The notes beneath the pieces were generated by a model, which saw only the letters and a list, made by a program, of their open reading frames with translations, made no database searches and was not told the DNA's origin. Of a stretch of 64,000 nucleotides of DNA, positions 12,560 to 23,400 are shown piece by piece. This DNA comes from Capitulum mitella (Eukaryota > Arthropoda > Thecostraca > Pollicipedomorpha > Pollicipedidae), in the NCBI GenBank assembly GCA_030062745.1, contig CP099847.1, forward strand, positions 30,484,779 through 30,548,778. Reading direction: 5' to 3'. Position numbers and translations under genes: made by a program. The stretch's first letter is position 1; each line of letters opens with the position of its first letter.

Positions 12560-12891
12560 CCTGCATGGCCAGGCCGCAGCGAAAGACTCGCATGAGGGCG
12601 CCACGAAGGCCCTCAACTCTGACGCGCAGAACGGCTGAGCAGACTCGTGCAGACCAAACCAGTTTCCGGGTACGCCGACGTCGCCGGAGCTGTAGGCGTC
12701 TGCGCAGCCGGACGGATCGGCCGGGCACTCCGGCGCGGCGGGATCCGCCGCCAGTCCCCCAGGGCCTTTAGGCGTGAGCGCCGCAGACATTGCCTCTTGC
12801 TCCACCGAACTGGAGAGGAGCCGGAGAGGGTGCGGCGGAACTTCCATCCTGTTCCAACGGAGCGTCGAGGGACGCCGACCGGTGCCTCCTT
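12560..12891 (-). CDS. Possible minus-strand coding exon, unknown protein
   Basis: Reading down from about 12891, one frame stays open to beyond 12560 with roughly 75% G/C at third positions, higher than its overlapping frames. It encodes an Ala/Pro-rich peptide with several cysteines. Neither boundary is fixed: upstream AG sites near 12887 and 12850 give phases that do not match the putative exon above it. It may be an exon of the gene represented at 12949-13760, or an unrelated frame in a GC island. No family recognised. Confidence 0.25.
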
Positions 12892-12948
12892 ATCAGGACC
12901 CGCTCCACCGGCGGCGAGACCCTCAGACCTGCGACTGTCCCTCCAGCT

Positions 12949-13304
12949 TCACCGGGACCCGCAGACTTCGGGCGCGCTCTGCCCGGCTTCACCGTCCACT
13001 TCAGACGGGATGGACGCTCCGGCAGCTGGCGCGGCGGGCGAGCCGCCGGCCGGCGGCTGTCTGGCCGGCTGACGGCGCCCGCCTCTGACGGTCGCCGCCG
13101 CCACCTGGGCCCGGCAGCGGGTCCCGCCGGCCGGCGGCGACCCTCCTGTGCTCTCGTCGGCGCCGACCCACGCCGCGGGATCGGGCTCTGTCGCTCCGGC
13201 GGCCTCCTCCGCGACGGCTGTGTACCCTGTGCCGCCGATGGCCTCCTCCACGGCGGCTGCGTACCGCCGATGGTGTGTGGTGCCTTGGCGAGTTTGGTTT
13301 TCGG
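12949..13304 (-). CDS. Possible minus-strand 3' exon, unknown protein
   Basis: A frame of high G/C third-position content runs from a candidate acceptor (AG at 13306-13305) to a TGA at 12951-12949. It contains a tandem peptide repeat (IGGT..Y.A.VEEA type) produced by a roughly 36-bp DNA duplication, then an Ala/Pro/Gly-rich tail. It enters in phase 1, which matches the exit phase of 13547-13760. An alternative donor at 13105/13104 would skip the tail. Function unknown. Confidence 0.3.
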
Positions 13305-13546
13305 CTGCTTGGCTTCGTTAAAGTAGGGATGGCCCTTTGATGCGCAGCGTATCACGGACTTTGGGTCTGTAGTAGTAATTAGGCCAGCGTCCTGAAATCA
13401 TCAGAAGCGGCACGTTGGCATGAACTCCACGTGAAGGTGAACGCCGTACATAACTTTGCTCTAGAGCCTTGACAGATGGCGCCCCGGTCGCCGCCACCCC
13501 GTGAAATGATTGGCACCGAGTCGCCACCACGTTAGGAAAGTCGCAC

Positions 13547-13760
13547 CGTGAATGTCGGACGCCATGCGACGCTCCATGACGTGCATCCGCTCGCCCAGCG
13601 TCAGGCTGGAGGGCAGCAGCGTGTGAAGCGGCACCTGCGCGCTCTGGCCGCCGCACACATCGCACGTCCCTGGCCCACGTCCAACGTCCCAGCCGCCGGC
13701 TCCAGCTCCAGCGGGGTCACGGCCCGTCACGAGGTGGCTCGGCCCCGGACGGGTCACCTG
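13547..13760 (-). CDS. Probable minus-strand exon with CxxC motif, unknown protein
   Basis: The exon opens after GACTACAG and closes at CACG|GTGCGA: 214 nt, entering in phase 0 and leaving in phase 1. Coding bias is strong. The peptide has a Gly-rich start, then CDVCGGQSAQVPLHTLLP and a basic, Met-rich stretch (LGERMHVMERRM). It lies about 700 bp downstream of GPATCH3 on the same strand. A donor TCC|GTGAGG in the GPATCH3 frame (about codon 547) has the matching phase 0, so it could be a GPATCH3 3' exon. It could equally be a separate small gene. Not recognised. Confidence 0.45.
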
Positions 13761-14218
13761 CTGTAGTCACCTGCCGGAACCCTGCAGAGGTCGCACCAAC
13801 ACTGACGGACACTGCAGGATGGGTCGCAAAGGGCGAGATGGCGCCAATGTCTGTTAGAACAGCATTTAATCGACAAAGGATCCTTGGCCACGGTAAGATC
13901 AGGAATCTGACCTCCGAGGAAAATACGTTTCCTGATTCCGAAACAGCTTGCCCGAATTCTGGTGACTGCAGTAAGGAAACCTGTGCTACGCACGCTCACA
14001 GATATATTGTCAACTGCAGTTTCATTGCTCATTTCCTTACGAATTGCCCGTCTATGAAAAACAGTGCAAGAGATTGCAAGACTTTTCCGAACATAGCTGA
14101 CAATATACAAACTATGTTTACGAACACAGCAAGTCATTTAATCTGACCAAGCTAAATCCAGCACGGCATGTGTATAAAACCTATCACAGTCTGTCGAACG
14201 CGTGTGTCCGAATGCTCT

Positions 14219-16117
14219 TCAGCGATGACGCACACGATGAAAGCTAGATGAGTTTGTCGGTTTATGGCTGGATTTCCATGCTCCGCGAAATCGCCAGTCC
14301 ACCGTAACAACGGCATGACCTTTCCCATGAAAAACGCACGTGAAAGAATGGCACGTATCAGACACACAAATGCTAACACGGCTAAGGCCACTCCGTGTCG
14401 CACGTGACTGCATCAGCCATAAGAATTCCACCGGACCGCGATATCGTTTGGCACTGGGCAGCCTCACGGACGTCTCGACGCCGGCTCGGCGGCAGGAGCG
14501 GCCCGGCGCTCGCAGCTCGGTGCCGGCCTGGCGGAACTTCATGTGCGTCGGCGGCAGCGACTCGTCGACGCTCTCCGGCCGCTCGTTGCCGCCCGGGACG
14601 TCGAACGCCGTCGTGATGACGGCCGGGCCGGGGCGGCGCCGTTTCGGCGCCGGCCGGCGCTCCAGGCGGTCGCCGACGAAGCCGAAGCCGCGCCGGTCCG
14701 TCTGGCCGGCGGCCGGCACCGGCTCCGCGCGGCCGCCGGCACCGGCGCCCAGGCCGCTGCCCTCCGTCCAGCCCAGGTTCAGCAGCACGCGCCGCCCGAA
14801 GCCGCGCGTGTGCCGCTCGAACGCGCCCACCGCCGGCGCCAGCGCTTCGTCGTCGGAGGAAGAGGAGGGTGAAGAGGGGCGCGCACGCGGGCCGGCGCTG
14901 CGCCGACGCTCGAACGCGCTCTCGGTTCGCGTGCCGTCGCGCAGGCGGCGTTCGCGGCGCATGTGGCGCGCCTGGCGGGCGTCCATGTCGCCGCCGCCGG
15001 CGCCCGGCTCGTAGACAGCCATGTCGACGTCCCAGTCGTCGGCCGTGCGCTCGTCGAAGTCGCCGCGCAGCCGGTCCCAGTAGACGGCGTCCGTGTACCA
15101 GACGAGGCCGGGCCCGCCCTTCTCCCAGACCAGCTCGATCTCCTCCTCGTAGAGCCGCTCCTTGGTGCGTTCCTGTGAGGTGACGTCGTCGTGCAGACTC
15201 TCGTGGCGGTCCCATTCCTCGGCGTCTGTCTCGTCCGAGGCGCGTGGCGCCGCCGACCGGCCGACCGCCGGCTCCCGCTGCTCCTCCGCCGCTGCCGCCG
15301 CCGCCGGCACTCGGGCCAGCAGCTCGGCGCCGCGCGCCGTCCTCACCGACTCGTCCTCCTCGTCCTCACCCTCCCCGTGCTCGTCCTCCTCGCCCTTGGG
15401 CGGCGGCTCGGTGCCGTAGTCGAGCGGCACGCTGCTGTACTGGCGGCGCCGCGCCGAGCGGGGGAACACCAGGCCGAGCCGGCGCACCAGGCTGGCCGGC
15501 AGCCGGCACCGCTGGATCTCGCGCAGGAAGTGCGCCGTCGGCGTGCCGACGTTGCCGCACGGCATGGCGTCCGGCGGCCGGAACTCGATCATCTCGCGCA
15601 GGCTGGCGGCGCCCGCCGGCAGCCGCAGCCGCGAGACGAAGCAGCGCTGGGCCAGGTACGATCCGCTGCCGTCCACCCAGTGCTTGCCGTCGTACAGCCG
15701 GAGGAACTCGGCCAGGTCGGCCTGACGGAGCTTCAGCGTGGCGCAGCAGGCGACATGCGTTCGGCGGCCACGGGAGCCTCGGTCAGCACTGCCCTCTGTC
15801 GGCGCAGCTTCTGTTGGGACAGTTTCTGCTGGTGCTGGTAAGGTGCCTGGTTGTGCAGTTGTCAGTGCTTTCTCTGCTGATGTTGTCCCAGCAGCATTGT
15901 TAAATGCACCACCATTCTGGAGATCTTCACCAGTGCCACAAGGGAGTGTTTTGTCACTGGAAATTTGCTGCACCTCTGGTCTATGTCGGTAATGAAAGCA
16001 AACAAATGCCCCCTTTTCCAAAAATTGGGAGAAGTAATTCCTTAAGTCCCTGGCATGGAAAGCCTTTGGAATATTGTGAACAATGCAAACAACTTCTGAA
16101 TCTTGTGGTGAGGGCAT
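14219..16117 (-). CDS. GPATCH3: G-patch domain-containing protein 3 (GPATCH3-like)
   Basis: An open frame of 632 codons starts at an ATG matching the family N-terminus (EVVCIVHNIPKAFHARDLR, then YFSQF and CFHYRHRPE), which forms an RRM-like module over about residues 8-45. A central GC-rich region follows the family layout. The G-patch lies at about residues 431-486 (FERHTRGFGRRVLLNLGW, then GSGLGAGAGG), keeping the spaced glycines. G-patch proteins usually activate DEAH helicases; vertebrate GPATCH3 acts in the nucleus and dampens antiviral signalling (established knowledge). The last ~85 codons (14219-14475) lose coding composition, so the true end is probably reached by splicing at TCC|GTGAGG after about residue 547; the human protein is about 525 residues. 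A minus-strand ATTAAA lies at 14142-14137. No intron interrupts the first 547 codons. Confidence 0.9.
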   Translation of the reverse strand: MPSPQDSEVVCIVHNIPKAFHARDLRNYFSQFLEKGAFVCFHYRHRPEVQQISSDKTLPCGTGEDLQNGGAFNNAAGTTSAEKALTTAQPGTLPAPAETVPTEAAPTEGSADRGSRGRRTHVACCATLKLRQADLAEFLRLYDGKHWVDGSGSYLAQRCFVSRLRLPAGAASLREMIEFRPPDAMPCGNVGTPTAHFLREIQRCRLPASLVRRLGLVFPRSARRRQYSSVPLDYGTEPPPKGEEDEHGEGEDEEDESVRTARGAELLARVPAAAAAAEEQREPAVGRSAAPRASDETDAEEWDRHESLHDDVTSQERTKERLYEEEIELVWEKGGPGLVWYTDAVYWDRLRGDFDERTADDWDVDMAVYEPGAGGGDMDARQARHMRRERRLRDGTRTESAFERRRSAGPRARPSSPSSSSDDEALAPAVGAFERHTRGFGRRVLLNLGWTEGSGLGAGAGGRAEPVPAAGQTDRRGFGFVGDRLERRPAPKRRRPGPAVITTAFDVPGGNERPESVDESLPPTHMKFRQAGTELRAPGRSCRRAGVETSVRLPSAKRYRGPVEFLWLMQSRATRSGLSRVSICVSDTCHSFTCVFHGKGHAVVTVDWRFRGAWKSSHKPTNSSSFHRVRHR

Positions 16118-17974
16118 CTTGCTGTTACCTGAAACCTGTCAAGAAAGCCTTCACTCAACTTTGAACCTGCTCTGAGTTCTGTGTGGGCACAGACAACACA
16201 GGAGCTCTGGAAACAAGCCAAAATAATGAGTCCAAAGGCAGTGGATATCACACAAGAAACTCATTAATGATATGAAAGACAAAACAAACATGTTCTGTTA
16301 ATCTTTTGGAAAATGGGCAAATGCCCATTTTCCAAAGGTTTGCCCATTTTCCAAAGGATTTACAGATCCAGATCCCAGATCCATATGCACAACACATCAG
16401 ACTACAAATATGAAAAGGACTATAAAAATATGCTAAAAAGATAGGACAGACACAAAAACAATTTTTTGGTCACAGCAGATCTTAGTTGTTATGCAAATAA
16501 ATCCCAATGACAACCACATGAGCAGATCCTATCCTACAGAAAATACACCTGATGCAAGGAACAACCGTCAATACTCATTTCCGCTCATAATTTAAAAGCA
16601 TCAGCCTTTCCTGCTGAACATCAGCTCAAAACTACAAGAGCTCTCATGAGCATGTAACAACTAGCAAACAGTAACTGACAAGATGAGACACCCAATCTCA
16701 TCCTTCTTCCCAACATCAGTGCCAGAAAAATCTTATCAACCTGTTCAGCTAGCAAGAAAACCAGTTAACTAGCTATCTTGATCTGACTATGCTCCATGGA
16801 AAAGTTCAGGCTCAGTGCTTTTGGTGCATATCAGGTACTATTTTTATGCACAACATGGCCATCATGGCATGGTGCAATGCCAGATTTCAAAGCGGTAGGG
16901 GCAGGTAATCCACTCAAAGCTATTTCCATATTTCTTGAATACAATACAGCTGATATCAGACACCCAGTTTTAGGCACTTTTAGAAGTCTGCAAAATACAA
17001 TGATACATATTTACTTGGTTACAGACACAAGTATTCCATTTTGCACTTTGCACTTTCCACTTTGCAAGTCTGTTTGGGCGTTATGTCTTACATGCGCTAC
17101 GAGGCCCAGAGCTGGTCGAACGATTTCGTTGTTGTTTAGTACGAAGAACCCGACTAACATTGAAGACCGAGTGATTTCGTTCGTTTTGTTTTGCGTCGTT
17201 CTGTCGCGTCTGCGTATCAAATGGCTAAAATGGAAGCGAAATAGTCAAGGAGAGAGCGTCCGAATCCTTACCCCATTTCTTATTTTTATTTTTTTTTCTT
17301 TAATGGCATTAAAGCTCGGTAGCGCAATGAAAAATACCCAGTGAAATACTTCATAAAAGAAGCCATTTGGAGACTGCGTTCCCTAGATGAGTTTCGAAAG
17401 GCCGAAAGGGTGCCTTTCCACCGGCGCAGCCGGGGGTGGGGGACCCTTAGGCACGCATTTTTTGTGCAATAGCGCGGATGCAACGAGCGAGATGCCTTGC
17501 TATTCTCCACTTACGGAAATGTGTATCAGTGACCAAAAGGAGTTTTCTTCATGAAATCCATTGCACATCGTCTCCCCAGCAGGCGGTTTTCGTATGATTT
17601 CAGTTCTCACTGAGCTCCGCCTCTCCACCCCCTCCCCCTCCCCCCGCCAGAAAATTCTGGCTGCGCCCCTGCACATCTCTGCAGATTGTGATTTATTTAT
17701 GAGAGAACTGGTTGCCATCGATCTAAGTACAGCGGTCGGATTTGGGATCGTCACGAGCTATCAATAATGCTTGGTGCCAATGTGAGGACCATAAATGCTG
17801 CATGGCCTCTATATCTTTGCAGGTTGGCACCTTCTGGGCAGACCCTGACCACGTAGAACACGGTTTACAAACCGGGCAGAATTCAGAGCAGCTTACAGAC
17901 TTAATATGTTTTATGCAGAGGTGAAACATTAAGAGCGCATTGTGGTGCCCATATGAGTGGCATCGAAACGGTAG
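16118..17974. other. Gene-free stretch upstream of GPATCH3
   Basis: AT-rich spacer. A 182-codon plus-strand frame at 16796-17344 has no coding bias or family resemblance and was not called. The only structured element is the hairpin at 16305-16356. Confidence 0.5.
16305..16356. repeat. Perfect 15-bp-arm hairpin plus a third copy of the arm
   Basis: TTTGGAAAATGGGCA (16305-16319) and its exact inverse (16322-16336) are separated by AA. A direct repeat of the second arm follows at 16339-16356. It lies about 190 bp upstream of the GPATCH3 start codon. Confidence 0.8.
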
Positions 17975-18545
17975 CACGACAATACTGCTACTACAATACT
18001 GCTAACGACGTTACTGCTCCGACGGCGCTGCTAATGGCATATCTGCTAACAACGCCACTGTTAACGACAACAGTTCTACACGACACTACTGCTAACGACA
18101 GTATTGTTACACGACACCACTGCTAACGCCAGCACTATTACAAGAGACTACTGCTAGCGACAACAGTAGTACATGATACTACTGCTAATGACACTACTAC
18201 TACCGACAGTAGTTCTACATAACACCACTGCTACACGACACTACTGCTACCAATATTACTGCTACCCGAAACTACTGCTACAGACAGTACTTATACACAA
18301 CACCACTGCTACTCGACACGACTGTTACAGACACTGCTGCTACCGACCAACTGCTACATGACATTACTGCTACACGAGGCTACTGCTATCGACACTGCTG
18401 CTACCGACAGTACTGCTACTGACATTACTGCTACACGACATAATGCTACTGTCGCTACTGCTACGCGACACTACTGCTACCAACAGCACCACTGACACTA
18501 CATTAGTGTTACTGGCACTATTGCTGTACGACTTCACTGCTGCTG
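17975..18545 (+). repeat. Degenerate minisatellite of ACTGCTAC/CGACA units
   Basis: About 570 bp built from 12-18-bp variants of ACTACTGCTAC + CGACA. Unit length and sequence drift continuously. Stops occur in all frames over most of its length, so it is not a coding repeat. Confidence 0.8.
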
Positions 18546-18734
18546 AGTGCCCCTAGGCAACGCCACTGCTAACTACAAAATTGCTGAGGACGAAAAATTG
18601 TTACTGGTGCCATGAGTTTCATTTATTCCCAATATCTCCTGAACAGACTGCGGCAGATAAATGGAACTTTCAGTGATTTTAAATGAATGCCCACGACACC
18701 TGAGATGAAAAATGAGCGTCCAGCTCAGCCTAGG

Positions 18735-18835
18735 TCATGTGGGGTCAGGTTAGGTAAGGCTAGGTTACAACAGTTAAGGTTAGGTTAGGTTTATATTATT
18801 GGGTACCGGTAATATTATTGGGTAATAATATATTG
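18735..18835 (+). repeat. TTAGG-like stretch followed by an AT-rich inverted repeat
   Basis: Scattered TTAGG/TTAAGG units (tightest at 18774-18790) run directly into an inverted repeat. In it ACCGGTAATATTATT pairs with a downstream AATAATA...TTACCGGT around a GGGT centre. Confidence 0.6.
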
Positions 18836-19058
18836 GGGTTACCGGTTACCGGCAGTTAACAGCAATGACGTCAGCTGTTTTGGCGGTAGCACCTAATTTC
18901 AGAGATGCCGTTTAGCAGTAATGCCATTATGAGCGGTGTCGTAAAGTGTCGTCTATTAGTAGTATTGTTGTTAGCAGTATTGCCGCTTAACTTAACATAC
19001 ACACTACGAACAAATTATATATGTGAGACCAAAATGTCACGTTGCTGGCAATACAGAA

Positions 19059-19082
19059 CAACATTTTGTGTGTACGAGATCA
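19059..19082. repeat. Short palindrome in GC-rich spacer (position approximate)
   Basis: An 11-bp arm GGTACCGGTGG and its inverse CCACCGGTACC, separated by AG, lie at about 19159-19182 in the GC-rich stretch before the exon-like block at 19334. Listed for completeness; function unknown. Confidence 0.4.
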
Positions 19083-19333
19083 ATATACGCCACATAACAG
19101 TAACAGCTGAGCGACATCGGTTGGTACTTTTTTCAGCTGCGTGGGTCCCCCCGGTGGAGGTACCGGTGGAGCCACCGGTACCGCGGCGACACCACCAGCG
19201 GCTGTAAATACAGGTCGTCAGGCCCGATCGTATGCGTCCGCTGCCACGGGCGTCTGACATCAGGCGGTAGCCGTCTGATATTCTTTATTAAAGTCGAATG
19301 TACGTAGCTTTTCGAAGTATTTTTATCCCTCAG

Positions 19334-19566
19334 ATGGTGTCCCTAGACACGCCACTGCGGGCGTTCCATGCCCGAGGGCACGAGGACGTGGATGCGGACC
19401 GACCTGGAGGCAGCCGGCTGACCGGGTCAGTGCTGGTGGAGGCGAGATGGATTGCGTGGGATTTGGTGCACCGGCGTAAACGGGTGGGATACTCGTTTTT
19501 AAACGACTTCTGGCAAATCGCCCACCGTCGCCGGCATCTTCAGCAGCACCCAGAGAAGATACAAAG
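19334..19566 (+). CDS. Possible coding exon, unknown protein
   Basis: A frame begins right after TTTATCCCTCAG and ends at CAAAG|GTGAGG, leaving phase 2. Third positions are about 65% G/C. The peptide starts MVSLDTPLRAFHARGHEDVD and contains a basic, aromatic segment (FLNDFWQIAHRRRHLQ). A phase-2 acceptor at about 20377 could join it to the open frame leading into the seven-exon gene, giving that protein a longer N-terminus. Not recognised; could also be untranslated. Confidence 0.35.
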
Positions 19567-20444
19567 GTGAGGACCTCTTTGGTTTTAAATTCTTTTGCTT
19601 TAGTTTTGCTTGGGGAGAGCATGGTGCATGGACGGACCCACCACCCCGTCCCAGAATTTCCAGCTATGCAGTCATGTTTCATTTGGTATGAATGACTTTC
19701 CAGAGTATTCTGTGGTGTGATAAAAGATGGTATGAATAACTTTTACGTCAGTCACAAACATGATAATTTGGAGAGGTAGAAAGTTTACTTAGAATCACAT
19801 TGTTTCGTGATTTCAAGAACTGGTTGGCATTGCAATCTGACAAATACGGACGACGACAAGATTCATGTACTTCACCTTGAATCAGAGACGTCGCCAGGAT
19901 TTCGCCAAGGAAGGGGGCTAGGATTTTCGGATTGAGGAAACTTATATTTATCTTCGTTTCTGGAGCGTAAAAAACATTCGGTATTCAAGCCCGAGAGGGG
20001 CATGATCCACTGGCCCCTCCTTTGGCTGCCAGTAACTTGAATAAATGGCAATCGATAATCTACGAAGCATCCAGCATGCAGTCGTGCAGGACACTTACAT
20101 CACTGCAAGCCCAGCTATTGCCTTTCACCGGCCGCGTTGCGTAGTTCCATGTCAAAACGAGGGTCGTGTCCGGTTTTACTGCCGACTGCGTTGCAAGACC
20201 AGATGCCGATGATTCATGAATTCGTTGAACAGATAAATCGGACACGGACATGATTATGGCCGACGTTTATTCTGAAGATGATTGAATATAACTGAGTGGC
20301 TCCAGCCAGTCCGTTTCCTCTCCGGCAAAACCTGTTGTTTTTGCCTGGACACTCCAGGTACCAGTGCATCGTCACAGCTTCTCCCCGATGCATCATGATG
20401 CACCAACCATCGGGACGATTTTCCAATCTCAGTGGTTTCCAGGC

Positions 20445-23400
20445 ATGCCCCGTCACAAGCCGAGACGGAAGGCGCCAGTGCCGGCCCCGGCTAAGAAAAA
20501 GAAGAGCGAGGCCTCCACTTCGGCAGGACAGGGGTCCACCATCAACAGGGAGAGGAACGGATACACGGGTGCGGCGGCGGCGACGCGGCCCGAGGCTAAC
20601 AAGGACGAACGGATCACGTCCGGTATGTTCAGGAGCGTACTGGCTCGGACGAATGCTGTCCTGAGTTGAATGCTTCTGGCATCTGCCCTCCTGAACGCAA
20701 ATGGATTCAGCGGAAAATAGAAAACGTGGCAGCGAAATCCTCTCCTGGCTTGGCGACGAAAATATATTTTAACACCCGGGAGAGTTTTCAAACTCTCTCA
20801 TGGACTCTGGAGCCTTTTGAATGGAATATGTTTCACCTTGGTTAGCATTCTTTCATAAGAACATTTTCAAAGCACCAGATTTAAATGATTAAAAGTTCTC
20901 GTAAAATAGTTCGAGGCCACTGGTGACGATCAAACATGCTAGTTTCTTATCACAGTCACAGCCCTTAGGTTGGATTTTTAGCGCCGAATCCTTGCTGAGA
21001 ACATAGAGCATCTGTTGTGTGTTTCTTACGGGTATATTGATTGCAACTCACGACCATAGCGTTATTGAGCCCAAAACGCATATTGAAAGGAGAGCAATCT
21101 CTTTAAAGAAAAGGAAAGCCCCATTAAAAAATATTCATGTACTGAACATATGGCATAAAGCACATAGCACATGGCTCCGACGATGGACTTCACGTTAGAT
21201 CAGACTGACAACAAAAGATCTTTTCCATAGTTCCACGGAATTCTGTTGTTTGAGCTACCACGCTGCGTTATGACACAGTTCAATTACACGATAAAACGGA
21301 AACTGAATTCAGTTTGGTTTCAGTTTGGTAGCAGCCCACTTCGACATTGCGGTGCAGATCAGTGATAAATGTTCCGAGGTAACGTAAGCGACAAGTCAAT
21401 TTTTCTTTGCTAACTCTTTCAGTTCTGAATTAATGTGCGAGTTAATACACGCCGAGCCGCATGAAATGCATCCTCTATTTAGGCGTACCGTGCCGCCGCG
21501 GAGTTCTGAAGGCCGATATTCCACCGCAGACACGACTTCCGGCCCGACGAGTCCGACGTCCGCCTGCTCGTCCGTGTTCGACGCCTTCAGGTACACGCCG
21601 ATGCTGGACGACTCGGACTACTTCGTGAGTTGCGGCGGCTTCAGCTTTTCACTCCCGTGCAGCCTCATAGTGGGAGTAGAAACATGTATCTCATGTCTAT
21701 ATACCAAAACGGTCGCGACACAGTTGAACGCCATGAAGAACTGCTGAACTGGGAACACCCGTTGACTTTCTGCGTTTCAGAACTTGACATGTACATCGCA
21801 CCGCTTTCACTGTAGCCGCCCGGTTTCAACGTCGTTGCCGCCACACCGTGACCGGGCCGCCTAACACCGCGCCTGATGCCGCCGCCGCCGCAGCTGTTCC
21901 AGAAGCTGCGTTTCTACGTGTTTCCGGAGCACACGTACGGCCGGCGAGCGGAGCTGGGCCGGCTGCGGCTGTTCGAGCTGCTGCGCCGCTCTGAGCCTCT
22001 CCACTGTCCGGTGGAGCTGAGCTGCGGCGTGTTCGTCAGCACCGAGCAGCCCGTCAGGAAAAAAAGGTGAGCGCCGTCCTGCGACGGATCCTGGCGAGAG
22101 GGGACACGAGCACGAGTCCCTCCGCATGACTCAGTTATAAACGTGTTTGTACCGGTGCTGCTAGTTAGATCTCTGACTAGTGCATGTCTAGTATGGAAGG
22201 AATCTAAATGTACTAGAGGTGCCCCTTATTGGTTTTGTTGCATCCGCCCTTGTCGAAGGAACGACCTAGAAGGGGAGAGGATGGGAGGGAGGCAGGGAGA
22301 GAGAGAGGGAGAGAGAGAGAGAGAGAAGGGACGGTCTGCAGGGGCAGCTGTCCTCATCTTTGAAAAATTTAATCCTAGCGCTATGGCGTTGCCAACATAC
22401 CAGTCATTTCAAAGGGCGAGGATATATCCATGGGGCCATGCAGGGCGGAACTTGTGGAGGAGAAGTGGTGGGCAGATCCTTTTCAGCCGCTTAGTCCCTC
22501 ATAGACAAAAAAAACATGCCTGATATGGTTTTCTGCACAGAAAACGCTTACTGAGTGGAACGGAAATGAATAAAGAAGTAATGATGGGGTGAAATGCGAC
22601 GTAAACGGTGCCAGTCAAGTTTTCGTTTGAGTCGTAATTTTAGATACGTGTTGTCACTATTGTGTTGTAAAGAGACTATTCATTCCTTTCAGTAGAATGA
22701 TTTCGGACTCCCAGCTAACTGCATCTGGATCTTGCAAACGCTTCCTTTTACCCCATCTCAAGTTGTCCTCCCTGAATGAAATACTGTACGGCCCCTTCCT
22801 GCACGACGGCTACCAGGGGTGTGGTTTCCTATCTCATTGTGAGTGCCCCGGCACTCACAAAGTGGGAATGGGCACCCACAATATGACTTGGGCGCCCACA
22901 ACTTTAAGTATTTTTAAATGTTTGGGTAGAGTTATATTCTCGGGCCCATGATCTTGTCCACCTAAAATCAGTTTTATCAGCAATAATTGGAACGTACTGA
23001 CTCTATTGTCACCCATCATTTGCTTTTCCCCATCATCCTCCAAGTGAAATTGTGTCAAGCTGGGTCCTGGAGCAAGATCCTCCATTAAAGGGAGTCTACC
23101 CACTCAAGTCGTGATTTTAATTGTACGCGTTCGATTAAAGAGGACATTTTTATGAATCGGAGCGTATGTACCATTCATTCTTGCCAACTCGTTCTCGTTA
23201 CCCCATATTTTCCTGGGGTATATATTATAGATGAAATATGTTATATACACATAATATATTATATATACAATATATCATATATTGAATAAATTGTATATAT
23301 ATATATAATATATGAAATATATTATATACACATAATATATTATATATACAATATGTCATATATTGAGTAAATTGTATATATAATATATCAAATATGTTTT

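Noticed and set aside
12790-13326. 178-codon plus-strand frame
   Set aside because: Opposite the minus-strand exon candidates; its codon bias is weaker than the minus frame.
15191-15841. Long plus-strand frames of 216-219 codons
   Set aside because: Antisense to GPATCH3; open because of GC-rich codons. They read as Arg/Pro/Ala repeats without any family features.
16796-17344. 182-codon plus-strand frame with hydrophobic stretches
   Set aside because: AT-biased third positions, no splice context and no recognisable family; probably chance.
17975-18545. CRISPR-like array
   Set aside because: Eukaryotic context, no fixed-length spacers, and the 'repeats' drift in length and sequence; it is a minisatellite.
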